This document shows positions 27,495 through 38,241 of a DNA stretch of 64,000 nucleotides, piece after piece. Source of the stretch: Bog-159 sp963818855 (GTDB taxonomy: Bacteria; Acidobacteriota; Terriglobia; Bryobacterales; Bryobacteraceae). The DNA is taken from the NCBI GenBank assembly GCA_963818855.1, contig CAWFUH010000004.1:124001-188000 (forward strand), read 5' to 3'. Within the stretch, counting starts at the first letter, position 1. The number at the start of each line of letters is the position of its first letter. The notes under the pieces are model-generated. The model did no database searches. It was not told where the DNA came from and saw only the letters and a list, made by a program, of their open reading frames with translations. The position numbers and the translations under genes were made by a program.

Positions 27495-30158
27495 ATGTCA
27501 ATCTGGTCGAGGATAGTGAACGTTGTTCGGGGCGAACGCTTGCACCGCGAAATCGACGAAGAGTTCGAATCACACATCGCCGAAGCGATTGAGGGCGGCC
27601 GCGATCCCGCCGAAGCGCGCGCGGCGTTCGGTTCCACGCTCCAGCGGCGCGACCAAAGCCGCGACATCCGGGTCATTCCCTGGCTCGATTCGCTGGGTGC
27701 CGATGCCATCTTCGGCTGGCGGCAGCTGATGAAGAATAAGGTCGCCTCCGCCGCGGCGGTCCTGTCGCTGGCCCTGGCCATCGGCGCAGTGACCGCCGCC
27801 TTCCGCCTGGTGGACGCCTTGCTGCTGCGGACTCTGCCCGTCGCGCATCCCGAGCGTCTCTTCTTTCTGGCCACCACTTTCATCAACCGCGATGGCCTCC
27901 CGGATTATCAGGATGATTTTGACTACCCAACCTTTCAGCAATACCGGGATGCCGTCGCCGATCGGGCGGATCTGTTGGTGTTGGGTCACACCTACAGCCC
28001 GCGCCAGGAGCCGGACTCCGGGACGGGCGCGGACGAAGCCAAGATCTACCGGCAGTACGTTTCCGGCAACGTGTTTGGAGTTTTCGGGCTGCGGGCCGCT
28101 CTCGGCCGCCTGCTCACACCCGATGACGACCGGACTCCCGGCGCGAATGCCGTGGCGGTCCTGAGCTACGACTATTGGACGCGTCGCTTTGCCCGGGACC
28201 CGCACGTCCTTGGCAAAACCCTGCGCGAGGAAAATAACCGGCTCGAGATCGTCGGCGTCGCGCCGAAGGGCTTCACCGGAACGGAGCCCGGCGGTGTAAC
28301 CGATGTTTTTGTTCCGGCCATGATGAACCGGGAGGCGATCAATAGTCCCGGCTGGTCCTGGTTTCGCATCTGGGCGCGTCCCAAGCCGGGCTTTTCGGCG
28401 GAGCAGGTTCGGCAGCCATTGCAGGCGCTGTTCTCGCGCGACCACGAGGAGCAGATCAAGCATTTTCAATCCGACACACCCAGGCAGGTAGTTGACGCAT
28501 TCCGCAGCGAAAGACTTCTGCTATTTCCCGCCGCCTCGGGCGCCTCGGACGTGCGGCGCCAATACCGCGAGCCGCTGCTGGTGCTGGCGGTGCTGGTGGC
28601 CTTGGTTCTGCTGATCGCCTGTGCCAACGTGGGCAATCTGCTCACCGCGCAAGCCGCGGCGCGCGCGCGGGAGATGGCGCTGCGCGTGGCGATCGGCGCC
28701 GGACAGTGGCGCCTGATCCAACTGGTGCTGGTGGAAAGCGCGCTGCTGGCGATGGCCGCCGCGGTGTGCGGCACCTGGTCGGCCAGGTGGTGGGCGCCGT
28801 GGGTGGTCTCCAGGCTCCGCGTCCCCGGAGATCCGGTGCGCCTGGTTCTGGATGCCGGCCCGCGCGGTGCGGCGTTCAGCGCCGTCCTTGCATTTGCGGT
28901 CACCCTGCTTTTCGGACTCGCCCCGGCGCTGCGCGCCTCGGCCGTGAAACCGATGAGCGCGCTGAAAGGCGGCGGCGACCCGCGCGTACGCAACCGCTTC
29001 ATGCACATGCTGCTCTCCGCGCAAGTGGCCTTTTGCGTCGCGGTGCTATTCGTCGCCGGATTGTTCGTCACCACCTTCGAACGCCTGGCGAACCGGCCGC
29101 TGGGATTCTCCCACCAAAACGTCCTGGTGATGGACGCCGCAACCAATAATGAGCAGCTGTTGCCGGTCTGGATGCAGCTTGCGGACGGGTTGCGCGCGAC
29201 ACCGGGCGTCGAGTCCGCCGCGCTGGCGGGATGGCCGCTATTGAGCGAGAACCGCTGGACACGCGCGGTGCATCTGCCCGGTCGCGCCGCGGATTCTCGC
29301 CCGCCGTATTTCCTGGAAGTGTCTCCCGCCTTCTTTGCTACCATGCGCATCGGCATGGTCGACGGGCGCGACTTCCGGCTCACCGATGTCCCGCCGCGGT
29401 TGAAGGATCCGGCACGGCCGTCGCCGGGAGTTGGCATCGTCAACGAAGCGTTCGCCCGCACGTACTTCGGCGGGCAAAATCCGGTGGGCCGGTCGGTTGA
29501 CGTTACGGGTAACAATGTCCCCGCGGCCATGGAGATCGTGGGCTGGGTGCGCGACGCCGCCTATAGTGACCTGCGCGAACCGATTCGGCCCACGGTATAT
29601 GTGCCGATGGGAGCGCGGACCGAGAACACTTTTCTGGTGCGCACCATGGGTGATCCGCGGGCGCTGGCGCCCGCCTTGCGGCGCGACATTTCCCAGGCTC
29701 GCGCCGATATCCGCGTGCGCACGATCGAGACGCAAAGCGATTTTGTAATCTGGCACATGGTGCGTGAACGACTGCTGGCCACGCTGTCATTTTTCTTTGG
29801 CATCGCGGCGCTGGTGCTGGCGGCCATTGGACTCTACGGCGTACTGAACTATTCGGTGACCCAACGGCGGAAAGAAATCGGCATTCGCATGGCGATCGGC
29901 GCGCCCGCCGCCCGCATCGCGCGGCTGGTAACCGCGGAGATCTTCACCGTAGTGCTCGTGGGAGCGTTGGCCGGCGTAGGGCTCGGCCTGGCGTTGGCGC
30001 GATTTGTGGAGGCGCTGTTCTACCAGGTGAAGCCCGGCGATCCGCGCATGCTGGCGCTGCCGGCGGCGTCGATTCTGGCGGCGGCGGTGCTGGCCGCGCT
30101 GCCGGCGGTGTGGCATGCCGTGCGCATCGATCCGGTGGAAATGCTGCGCGCGGAATAA
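27495..30158 (+). CDS. ADOP family permease 2
   Basis: 887 residues with the same architecture as permease 1, starting MSIWSRIVNVVRGERLHREIDEEFESHIAEAIEGG. Its periplasmic core is more divergent from copies 1 and 3-5, for example in FINRDGLPDYQDDFDYPTFQQYRDAVADRADLLV, whereas the FtsX segments are close to theirs. The C-terminus is HAVRIDPVEMLRAE. It begins 13 nt after copy 1, following the GAATAAGGATG block that also precedes copy 3. The divergent ectodomain suggests a distinct periplasmic partner or substrate; this is inference. Confidence 0.92.
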   Translation: MSIWSRIVNVVRGERLHREIDEEFESHIAEAIEGGRDPAEARAAFGSTLQRRDQSRDIRVIPWLDSLGADAIFGWRQLMKNKVASAAAVLSLALAIGAVTAAFRLVDALLLRTLPVAHPERLFFLATTFINRDGLPDYQDDFDYPTFQQYRDAVADRADLLVLGHTYSPRQEPDSGTGADEAKIYRQYVSGNVFGVFGLRAALGRLLTPDDDRTPGANAVAVLSYDYWTRRFARDPHVLGKTLREENNRLEIVGVAPKGFTGTEPGGVTDVFVPAMMNREAINSPGWSWFRIWARPKPGFSAEQVRQPLQALFSRDHEEQIKHFQSDTPRQVVDAFRSERLLLFPAASGASDVRRQYREPLLVLAVLVALVLLIACANVGNLLTAQAAARAREMALRVAIGAGQWRLIQLVLVESALLAMAAAVCGTWSARWWAPWVVSRLRVPGDPVRLVLDAGPRGAAFSAVLAFAVTLLFGLAPALRASAVKPMSALKGGGDPRVRNRFMHMLLSAQVAFCVAVLFVAGLFVTTFERLANRPLGFSHQNVLVMDAATNNEQLLPVWMQLADGLRATPGVESAALAGWPLLSENRWTRAVHLPGRAADSRPPYFLEVSPAFFATMRIGMVDGRDFRLTDVPPRLKDPARPSPGVGIVNEAFARTYFGGQNPVGRSVDVTGNNVPAAMEIVGWVRDAAYSDLREPIRPTVYVPMGARTENTFLVRTMGDPRALAPALRRDISQARADIRVRTIETQSDFVIWHMVRERLLATLSFFFGIAALVLAAIGLYGVLNYSVTQRRKEIGIRMAIGAPAARIARLVTAEIFTVVLVGALAGVGLGLALARFVEALFYQVKPGDPRMLALPAASILAAAVLAALPAVWHAVRIDPVEMLRAE

Positions 30159-30169
30159 GGATGATAAAT

Positions 30170-32827
30170 ATGTCATGGTGGTCACGCATCGTAAATGTTG
30201 CTCGCGGTGAGCGGCTGAACCGCGAAATCGGCGACGAGTTCGAATCGCACATCGCCGACGCTATTGCAGACGGGCGCGATCCCGCCGAAGCGCGTGCGGC
30301 GTTTGGTTCCACACTCCAGCGGCGCGACGAAAGCCGCGACATCCGCGTCATTCCGTGGCTCGAGTCGCTACGCGCGGATGCCATCTTCGGCTGGCGGCAG
30401 CTCATCAAGAATAAGGTCACCTCCGCCGCGGCCGTCCTGTCGCTGGCCTTGGCGGTGGGCGCCTGCACCGGAGCGTTCCGCCTGATCGACGCCTTGCTCC
30501 TCCGGCCTCTGCCCGTGGCGCATGCCGGGCAGTTGTATGCGGTGACTCGCAGTTGGATCGATTTCGACGGCAAGCCCGCCACGGTTGAAGAATGGGCATA
30601 CCCGTCGTTTCGGCTCATGCGCGCCGCCGTAAAAGGTCGAGCCGAACTGATTGCGGTCTCCTACGCGCAGCGTATGGATCTGACTTACAAGTCAGATCAG
30701 GAGATGGAAAAAGCCAACCTGCAATATGTCTCCGGTTGGATGTTCGGCTCGTTCGGCCTGCGGCCCGCAGCAGGACGTCTGCTCACCGAAGGCGACGATG
30801 TGCAGCCGCGCGCGCATCCGTACGCGGTGCTTTCTTACGATTATTGGTCGCGCCGCTTCGCCCGCGATCCGCAAGTGGTGGGACGCACTTTTCGCATGGG
30901 CGACGATCTTTACCAGATCGTCGGCGTCGGCCCGCCGCCCTTTACCGGCACGGAGACCGGTACAGTGACCGACATCTTCATTCCCGCCATGATGCATCCC
31001 GGAGCCACCCGCGATGACTGGAGCTGGCATCGCACCTTGGCGCGGCTGAAGCCCGGTGCCATCGAGCCGATTCGCGCCAGGCTCGACGCCACCTCCCACG
31101 CCTTCGAACTCGAACGGTCCAAGGGTTTCAGCGGCATGCGCAAGCAAGATATCGATAAGTTCCTGGCCCAGACGGTGGTCCTGCGGCCCGCGGCCGCCGG
31201 CGCTTCGAATTTGCAGAATGACTTCCGCGTGTCGCTGCTGGCGCTGGGCGTATTGGCGGCACTGGTGCTGCTCATTGCCTGTGTCAACGTCGCCAACCTG
31301 ATGACCGCCCAGGCTATGGCGCGCACGCGCGAAATGGCACTGCGCGTTTCAATCGGCGCGGGCAGATGGCGGCTGGTGCAACTGGTCCTGGTGGAGGGTG
31401 GCATTCTTGCGTTCCTGGCCAGCGCGCTCGGCGGGATATTCGCGTGGTGGTCCGCGCCCTTTGTTGTCGGTATGATCAATCCGCCTGACAACCCGGTACG
31501 TTTGGCGCTGCCGGCGGATTGGCGGGTACTCGGTTTCGGCGTGATATTGACAGGGTTGGTCATGCTACTGCTCGGCCTGACACCGGCATTGCGCGCTTCG
31601 GCGGTGAAGCCGGCCGCCGCGCTGAAAGGTGGCGATCAGCCGCACTCGCGGCGCCGATTGATGCACACACTGATCGGGGCGCAAGTGGCTTTCTGCGTTT
31701 TGGTCTTGTTCGTGACAGGCCTGTTTGCCGCCACATTTCAACGCTTATCGCACCGGCCCATGGGCTTCTCATCGGAACGTCTGCTGACGCTCGATATGGT
31801 GTCGCAACGTGACGAGGCCCCGGTCGTCTGGGACCAGATGGCTGAACACCTGCGCGGCGTGCCAGGCGTCCAGGCGGTTGCCATGGCTGGGTGGCCGCTC
31901 CTCGATGGTAATAATTCGTGGAACAATTTCATTTCCCTCAACGGCGCTCCCCCGAGTCCTGTTCTGGCCCATTTTCTGGCGGTCTCGCCCGGTTGGATAG
32001 ATGCTATGAAGATTCCTCTCATCGACGGCAGAGATTTCCGCGCGGATGACACCGCGCCGGGCGCGGCCCTGGTCAACGAGACTTTCGCCAAGCAATTCTT
32101 CAACGGTGCGGATCCGGTCGGCAAGTCGTTTGTGAGAACTTTTGTGGGAAATATGGACGGCGGACGATTCCAGATCGTGGGCCTGCTGCGCGATGCGCCC
32201 TACCGCAATATCCGTGAGCCCATCTTGCCGGTCGCTTTTGTTCCGTTGCACGTCGTCGATCGAAAGGGTGGGCTAAATCCGGAAGGTCAGGCCACCTTCA
32301 TCGTACGGACGGCGAGTGAGAACCCCATGGCGCTGGCGTCCATTCTGCGCCGGGAGGTGCCGCGCGTGCGGCCTGAATTCGGCGTGACTGACATCCGGCC
32401 GCAGGCCGATTTGGTGCGGGCACAGACCGTGCGCGAACGGCTGTTGGCCACGCTGGCGCTCTTCTTCGCCGCCGTCGCGCTGTTGCTGGCGGCGATCGGT
32501 CTGTATGGCGTGCTCGATTATTCGGTGCTGCAACGGCGTCGCGAAATCGGCATACGCATGGCGATCGGCGCGCCCGCCGCAACCATCGCGCGCCTGGTCA
32601 CGGTGGAAATCTCCGTCATGGTGCTGATCGGAGCGTTGGCTGGAATCGCGCTGGGCATGGCTTCGGCGCGGTATATCGAGACCTTGCTCTACCAGGTGAA
32701 ACCCACAGATACCGCAATGTTGGCGGCGCCGTCCGTGACCATCGTGGTGGCGGCGTTATTGGCCGCGCTGCCGGCGGTAATCCGCGCCGTGCACATCGAC
32801 CCGGCCGCGATGCTGCGTTCGGAATAG
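30170..32827 (+). CDS. ADOP family permease 3
   Basis: 885 residues from ATG 30170, chosen to match the MS(I/W/L)WSR start of its paralogues. A frame from 30110 would overlap permease 2. Signature segments are KSDQEMEKANLQYVSGWMFG, FRMGDDLYQIVGVGPPPF, LLIACVNVANLMTAQAMARTREMALRVSIGAG and YSVLQRRREIGIRMAIGAPAATIARLVTVEIS. By eye it is very similar to permease 4 throughout, which points to a recent duplication. It starts 11 nt after permease 2. The C-terminus is HIDPAAMLRSE. Confidence 0.92.
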   Translation: MSWWSRIVNVARGERLNREIGDEFESHIADAIADGRDPAEARAAFGSTLQRRDESRDIRVIPWLESLRADAIFGWRQLIKNKVTSAAAVLSLALAVGACTGAFRLIDALLLRPLPVAHAGQLYAVTRSWIDFDGKPATVEEWAYPSFRLMRAAVKGRAELIAVSYAQRMDLTYKSDQEMEKANLQYVSGWMFGSFGLRPAAGRLLTEGDDVQPRAHPYAVLSYDYWSRRFARDPQVVGRTFRMGDDLYQIVGVGPPPFTGTETGTVTDIFIPAMMHPGATRDDWSWHRTLARLKPGAIEPIRARLDATSHAFELERSKGFSGMRKQDIDKFLAQTVVLRPAAAGASNLQNDFRVSLLALGVLAALVLLIACVNVANLMTAQAMARTREMALRVSIGAGRWRLVQLVLVEGGILAFLASALGGIFAWWSAPFVVGMINPPDNPVRLALPADWRVLGFGVILTGLVMLLLGLTPALRASAVKPAAALKGGDQPHSRRRLMHTLIGAQVAFCVLVLFVTGLFAATFQRLSHRPMGFSSERLLTLDMVSQRDEAPVVWDQMAEHLRGVPGVQAVAMAGWPLLDGNNSWNNFISLNGAPPSPVLAHFLAVSPGWIDAMKIPLIDGRDFRADDTAPGAALVNETFAKQFFNGADPVGKSFVRTFVGNMDGGRFQIVGLLRDAPYRNIREPILPVAFVPLHVVDRKGGLNPEGQATFIVRTASENPMALASILRREVPRVRPEFGVTDIRPQADLVRAQTVRERLLATLALFFAAVALLLAAIGLYGVLDYSVLQRRREIGIRMAIGAPAATIARLVTVEISVMVLIGALAGIALGMASARYIETLLYQVKPTDTAMLAAPSVTIVVAALLAALPAVIRAVHIDPAAMLRSE

Positions 32828-32849
32828 GGACGCCCCAGAAGGACAAGAT

Positions 32850-35492
32850 ATGTCATTGTGGTCACGCATCATGAATGTTACCCGCGGCGATCGGTTGAAC
32901 CGCGAAATCGGCGACGAGTTCGAATCGCACATCGCCGCAGCGGTTGAAGACGGGCGAGATCCCGCCGAAGCGCGCGCGGCATTTGGTTCGGCCCTTAAGC
33001 AGCGCGACGAAAGCCGCGACATCCGGCTCATTCCCTGGCTCGAGTCGCTGCGCGCGGATGCCATCTTCGGCTGGCGCCAGCTCATCAAGAACAAGGTCAC
33101 CTCCACCGCGGCCGTCCTGTCGCTGGGCTTGGCCATCGGCGCCTGCACCGGGGCATTCCGTCTCATTGACGCCCTGCTGCTGCGCGCGTTGCCGGTAGCG
33201 GACGCCCAGCGCTTGTACGTTCTTTCCCGCGCCGGAATCGGTCCCGATGGAAAGCCCTACACTTACGACGCCTGGGCGTACCCGGACTTTCGCCTGATGC
33301 GCGCAGGGGTGAAGGATCGAGCTGAGTTGTTGGCCATATCGTATGCGGAGCGTACGGATCTTACCTACAAGTCGGATCAGGAGATGGAGAAAGCCGAGGT
33401 GCAATACGTCTCGGGCTGGATGTTCGGCACGTTCGGGTTGCGGCCCGCTGTGGGACGGCTGCTCAGCGAAAACGACGATCGGAAGCCGCATGCCCATCCG
33501 TATGCGGTGTTGTCTTTCGACTATTGGAAGCGCCGCTTCAGTCAGGATCCGGGCGTCGTTGGGCGCACATTTCGCATGGGCGACGACCTTTACCAGATCG
33601 TCGGAGTCAGCCCGCAGCCCTTCACCGGGACCGAGACTGGCACGGTGACCGACATATTCGTGCCCACCATGATGCATCCCGCAGTGGTCCATGACGACTG
33701 GACCTGGCACCGCACGCTAGTGCGCGTGAAGCCGGGCGCCGGCCTTGAGCCGCTGCGCGCCAAACTCGATGCCAGCACGCGCGCCTTCGAGGAGGAGCGT
33801 GCCAAGGGCTTCACCGACATGAGCAAACAGGACATTGAGAAATTTCTGGATCAGCGATTGGTGATGGAGCCGGCCGCCGCGGGCGCCTCGGGTCTGCAAA
33901 GCGACTACCGGGTGTCGCTGGTGGCTCTGGGCGTGCTGGTGGCGCTGGTGCTGTTGATCGCGTGCGCCAACGTCGCTAACCTGATGACTGCCCAGGCGGC
34001 CTCCCGGGCGCGCGAAATGGCCTTGCGCGTCTCGATCGGCGCCGGGCGCGGGCGCCTGGTGCAACTGGTGCTGGTGGAGAGCGCTATCCTGGCTTCGCTC
34101 GCGGGCGCCATCGGTGCGATATTTGCCGGGTGGTCGGCGCCGTTTGTCGTTGGCATGATCAATCCGCCGGACAATCCGGCGCGGTTGGATCTCCCGGCGG
34201 ACTGGCGGGTGCTGGGATTCGGCCTGGCGCTGACCCTGGGCGTGATGCTGTTGTTCGGCCTGACGCCCGCGTTGCGCGCCTCGGCGGTCAAGCCGGCTGC
34301 GGCACTCAAGGGTGGAGACGACCCGCATACGCGGCGCCGCATGATGCATGCGCTGATCGCCGGGCAGGTCGCCTTTTGCTTTCTGGTTTTGTTCCTGGCG
34401 GGCCTGTTCGCCGCCACATTTGAGCGGCTGTCCAGGCGACCCGCCGGCTTTGTCGCGGACCGGTTGCTAGCGTTGGATACCGTCGCGCAGCGTCCCGAAG
34501 CGCCCGTCGTCTGGGACCAGGTCGCCGATCACCTGCGCACCGTGCCCGGCGTCGAGGCGGTCGCGATCGCCGGATGGCCGCTGCTCGGCGGGGGCGGTTG
34601 GAACGGCTTCATTTCGGTCAACGGTGCGCCGCCTGGACCCGTGCTGGCCTACTTTCTGCCCGTCTCACCCGGTTGGGTAGACGCGATGAGAATTCCTTTC
34701 ATCGACGGAGCAGACTTTCGCCCAAACGATACGACTCCAGGCGCGGCCATCATCAACGAGACATTTGCCAGGCAATTTTTCAACGGCGAAAACCCCATTG
34801 GAAAGTCCTTCGAGAAGACCGGCGATATTCGCTGCCGGGTGGTGGGCGTAGTGCGCGATGCTCCTTACCGCAGCATGCGGGAGCCCATCCTGCCCTCGGT
34901 CTATGTGCCGAATCACCGGATCGATGCCAAAGGCGCATGGCAGCCTATACGCGACGCGACCTTTATGGTGCGCACCTCCGGCGCGAACCCCATGGCGCTC
35001 GCCTCTATTCTGCGCCGCGAAGTACCGCGCGCGCGGCCTGAATTCCGCGTCAGCAACATCCGCGCGCAGGCGGATTTGGTCCGGGCGCAGACCGTTCGCG
35101 AACGGCTGTTGGCCATGCTGGCGCTCTTCTTCGCCGCCGTGGCGCTGTTGCTGGCGGGCATCGGTCTGTACGGCGTGCTGGATTATTCGGTGCTGCAACG
35201 CCGGCGCGAAATCGGCATCCGCATGGCGATCGGCGCGCCCGCCGCCACCATCGCGCGCTTGGTGACCGTGGAAATCTCCGCCATGGTGCTGATCGGAGCG
35301 GTCGCCGGAGTCGTACTGGGCCTCGCATCGGCACGTTATATCGGGACACTGCTCTACCGGGTGAAACCCACCGATATCGGAATGCTGGCACTGCCGTCCG
35401 TGACGATTTTCGCGGCGGCGTTATTGGCCGCGTTGCCGGCGGTCTTCCACGCCGTGCATATCGACCCCGCCGCGATGCTGCGTGCGGAGTGA
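32850..35492 (+). CDS. ADOP family permease 4
   Basis: 880 residues. The N-terminal module (GDEFESHIAAAVEDGRDPAEARAAFGSALKQRDESRD), the middle (KSDQEMEKAEVQYVSGWMFGTFGLRP) and both FtsX segments closely follow permease 3. The spacing to permease 3 (22 nt) is the widest in the array and contains AGAAGGACA as ribosome site. The C-terminus is HIDPAAMLRAE. The most visible difference is in the loop AGIGPDGKPYTYDAWAYPDFRLM, in the ectodomain just after TM1. No defect is seen. Confidence 0.92.
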   Translation: MSLWSRIMNVTRGDRLNREIGDEFESHIAAAVEDGRDPAEARAAFGSALKQRDESRDIRLIPWLESLRADAIFGWRQLIKNKVTSTAAVLSLGLAIGACTGAFRLIDALLLRALPVADAQRLYVLSRAGIGPDGKPYTYDAWAYPDFRLMRAGVKDRAELLAISYAERTDLTYKSDQEMEKAEVQYVSGWMFGTFGLRPAVGRLLSENDDRKPHAHPYAVLSFDYWKRRFSQDPGVVGRTFRMGDDLYQIVGVSPQPFTGTETGTVTDIFVPTMMHPAVVHDDWTWHRTLVRVKPGAGLEPLRAKLDASTRAFEEERAKGFTDMSKQDIEKFLDQRLVMEPAAAGASGLQSDYRVSLVALGVLVALVLLIACANVANLMTAQAASRAREMALRVSIGAGRGRLVQLVLVESAILASLAGAIGAIFAGWSAPFVVGMINPPDNPARLDLPADWRVLGFGLALTLGVMLLFGLTPALRASAVKPAAALKGGDDPHTRRRMMHALIAGQVAFCFLVLFLAGLFAATFERLSRRPAGFVADRLLALDTVAQRPEAPVVWDQVADHLRTVPGVEAVAIAGWPLLGGGGWNGFISVNGAPPGPVLAYFLPVSPGWVDAMRIPFIDGADFRPNDTTPGAAIINETFARQFFNGENPIGKSFEKTGDIRCRVVGVVRDAPYRSMREPILPSVYVPNHRIDAKGAWQPIRDATFMVRTSGANPMALASILRREVPRARPEFRVSNIRAQADLVRAQTVRERLLAMLALFFAAVALLLAGIGLYGVLDYSVLQRRREIGIRMAIGAPAATIARLVTVEISAMVLIGAVAGVVLGLASARYIGTLLYRVKPTDIGMLALPSVTIFAAALLAALPAVFHAVHIDPAAMLRAE

Positions 35493-35502
35493 GGATCCAA
35501 CG

Positions 35503-38193
35503 GTGTCACTCTGGTCGCGCATCGCAAACATAATCCGCGACGATCGTATAAGTCGCGAGATCGACGAAGAATTCGCGTCTCACATCGCGGAGGCTACCCG
35601 GCAGGGCCGCGATCCTGCCGAAGCCACCCGCGCGTTCGGCCCCGCGCTCCTGCATCGTGAACAGAGCCGCGATTTCCGCCTCATTCCGTGGCTCGATTCG
35701 CTGCGCGCGGATGCCGTCTTCGGCTGGCGTCAGTTGATGAAACGAAAAGTGACGTCGGCCGCCGCCATTCTCTCGCTGGCCCTCGCTTTCGGCGCCTGCA
35801 CTTCCGCGTTCCGCCTCATCGACGCCCTGCTGTTGCGCCCATTGCCCATCGCCGCGCCAGAGCGTTTGTACGCCTGCTATAACCAGTCGTACCTTTCCGG
35901 CGGACCGGCGCGCATCCTGGATGGCTACGAGTATCCGATGTTCCGTCAGTTGCGCGACGCGGTGCGGGGTGATGCCGATATCATTGCCGTTTCGTATGCG
36001 GAGCGCACGGACCTGACATACCGCGCGGACCAGGAGATGGAGAAAGCCTACCGGCAATACGTATCGGGGTCGATGTTTCGCTCGTTCGGATTGCGCCCCG
36101 CGTGGGGCCGGCTGCTCACGGAAAATGACGATCTCACCCTCGGCGCGCATCCCTACGCGGTGCTTTCCTACGACTATTGGACGCGCCGGTTCGGCCAGGA
36201 TCCCCAAGTGCTCGGGCGCAGTTTCCGATTGGGTGACACACTGTACCAGATCGTGGGCGTGTCGGAAAAAGGCTTCACCGGAGTCGAGACCGGAACGATG
36301 ACCGACATCTTCATCCCCACCATGATGGATGGTCGTGTGAACCGACCCGACTATAGCTGGATCCGGATTCTGGTCCACCTGAAGCCGGGTGTGGCCGCCG
36401 GAAGGGTGCGTGACCGGATGCAGGCGCCGTTTCAGGCATTCCGTACCGAGATGGCCAAGCGCCGTTTCGCCGGTATGAGCCAGGATCGCATCCGCCTCTT
36501 CCTGAGCGAGACGCTGATGCTGACGCCGGCAGCGTCGGGCATATCACAGATGCAGCGCGACTACCGGCGGCCGCTGGTCGTGCTCGGTATTCTGGTGGCC
36601 CTGGTGCTCCTGATCGCGTGCGCGAATGTGGCCAACTTAATGACGGCCCAGGCGGCGGCGCGGGCGCGCGAGATGGCGTTGCGTGTTTCGATAGGCGCCG
36701 GCCGGCGGAGGCTGGCGCAACTGGTGCTGATGCACAGCGCTTGCCTCGCCTTGCTGGCGGCTGCCGTTGGCGGCGCGTTCGCCTGGTGGGCTGCGCCGTT
36801 CATTGCCGGCCGAATCAATCCGCCGGACAATCCTGCGCGGCTGGTTCTTCCGGCGGACTGGCGCGTGGTTGGCTTCGGACTGCTCCTGACAATCGGAGTG
36901 GCGTTGCTGTTCGGTCTGGCGCCCGCGCTGCGGGCATCGGCAATCAGTCCGGCCAGCGCGCTCAAAGGCGGCGATGATCCGCATGCGCGGCGCCGTCTGA
37001 CACGTTGGACCATTGCCGGTCAGATCTCCTTCTGCTTTCTGGCGCTTTTCGTGGCTGGCCTTTTCGTAGCCACGTTCGAACGTCTTGCGCACCAGCCCAT
37101 CGGTTTTTCGGCCGACCGGATTCTCCTTCTGGAGGCCGTCGGGCAACGGGCGGAGCCGCCGGCGTACTGGGACCAGGTAGTACAACACCTGCGCAGCGTG
37201 CCGGGAGTCGAAATGGCCGCGCTGGCTGGATTCCCGCTTCTGAAAGGGGACGCCACCATTGGCTCCATTGCAGTCAACGGTCAGCCCCCCAGCCCGGAAA
37301 TAGCCTATTTCATCGACGTTTCACCCGGATGGTTCGACACCATGAAGATCCCTTTGATCGCCGGCCGGGACTTTCGTGCGAGTGACTCCGCATTGTGGGT
37401 CGGGTCGGGTGGGCAGGCGGCAGCCGCCGCGCCGCCGGGGGCGGCCATCGTGAACGAAGCTTTTGTGCGGCAGTACCTCAACGGCGAAAACCCTTTGGGC
37501 AAACACTTCGAGAAAACTGATGGCCGTTCAGAGTTTACAGTCGTCGGCGTCGCTCGCAATGCCCGCTACCACGACCTGCGGGAGCCCAACCTGCCGGTGG
37601 CTTATATTCCCTTTCAGTGGATCGACGCTCAGGGCGCGCCGCAGCTCAAGCGTTGGGGAACGTTCATCGTGCGCACCGCGAGCGCGGATCCGCTGGCGCT
37701 GGCGTCCATCCTGCGGCGGGAGGTGCCGCGCGCGCGGCCCGAATTTCGCGTCGAAAACGTCCAGACACAGGAAGAGCTCAATCAGTCGCACGCTATCCGG
37801 GAGCGGCTGGTGGCCCAATTGGCGCTATTCTTCGCCGCCGTCGCCCTGCTGCTCTCGGCTGTCGGACTGTACGGCGTGCTCGACTATTCCGTTCTGCAAC
37901 GCCGCCGCGAGATCGGCATTCGCCTGGCGATCGGCGCGCCCGCCGCTACGATCGCGCGCCTCGTGACCGTGGAAATCTCCGTCATGGTGCTAATCGGAAC
38001 GCTGGCCGGAGTCGCGCTGGGCATGGCGGCTGCGCGCTACATCGCAACATTGCTCTATCAGGTGAAGCCCACGGATATCGGAATGCTGGCGCTGCCGTCC
38101 GTGACGATCCTGGCGGCGGCGTTATTGGCCGCGCTGCCGGCCGTCTTACGTGCCGTGCACATCGACCCGGCCGCAATGCTGCGCGCGGACTAG
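35503..38193 (+). CDS. ADOP family permease 5
   Basis: 896 residues from GTG 35503 (VSLWSRIANIIRDDRISREIDEEFASHIAEATRQG), which follows TGAGGA at a good distance. A start at 35482 would lie inside the upstream gene. It has an ectodomain insertion relative to copies 3 and 4 around ALWVGSGGQAAAAAPPGAAIVNEAF (rich in Gly and Ala). The FtsX segments match the others (YSVLQRRREIGIRLAIGAPAATIARLVTVEIS). The C-terminus is HIDPAAMLRAD. It is the last intact ADOP before padR-2, 101 nt upstream of that gene. Confidence 0.92.
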   Translation: MSLWSRIANIIRDDRISREIDEEFASHIAEATRQGRDPAEATRAFGPALLHREQSRDFRLIPWLDSLRADAVFGWRQLMKRKVTSAAAILSLALAFGACTSAFRLIDALLLRPLPIAAPERLYACYNQSYLSGGPARILDGYEYPMFRQLRDAVRGDADIIAVSYAERTDLTYRADQEMEKAYRQYVSGSMFRSFGLRPAWGRLLTENDDLTLGAHPYAVLSYDYWTRRFGQDPQVLGRSFRLGDTLYQIVGVSEKGFTGVETGTMTDIFIPTMMDGRVNRPDYSWIRILVHLKPGVAAGRVRDRMQAPFQAFRTEMAKRRFAGMSQDRIRLFLSETLMLTPAASGISQMQRDYRRPLVVLGILVALVLLIACANVANLMTAQAAARAREMALRVSIGAGRRRLAQLVLMHSACLALLAAAVGGAFAWWAAPFIAGRINPPDNPARLVLPADWRVVGFGLLLTIGVALLFGLAPALRASAISPASALKGGDDPHARRRLTRWTIAGQISFCFLALFVAGLFVATFERLAHQPIGFSADRILLLEAVGQRAEPPAYWDQVVQHLRSVPGVEMAALAGFPLLKGDATIGSIAVNGQPPSPEIAYFIDVSPGWFDTMKIPLIAGRDFRASDSALWVGSGGQAAAAAPPGAAIVNEAFVRQYLNGENPLGKHFEKTDGRSEFTVVGVARNARYHDLREPNLPVAYIPFQWIDAQGAPQLKRWGTFIVRTASADPLALASILRREVPRARPEFRVENVQTQEELNQSHAIRERLVAQLALFFAAVALLLSAVGLYGVLDYSVLQRRREIGIRLAIGAPAATIARLVTVEISVMVLIGTLAGVALGMAAARYIATLLYQVKPTDIGMLALPSVTILAAALLAALPAVLRAVHIDPAAMLRAD

Positions 38194-38241
38194 TGGAACA
38201 TCCCCCCGGCCTTCCCCACTTCGCTTAAATCTCCTGTGGCC

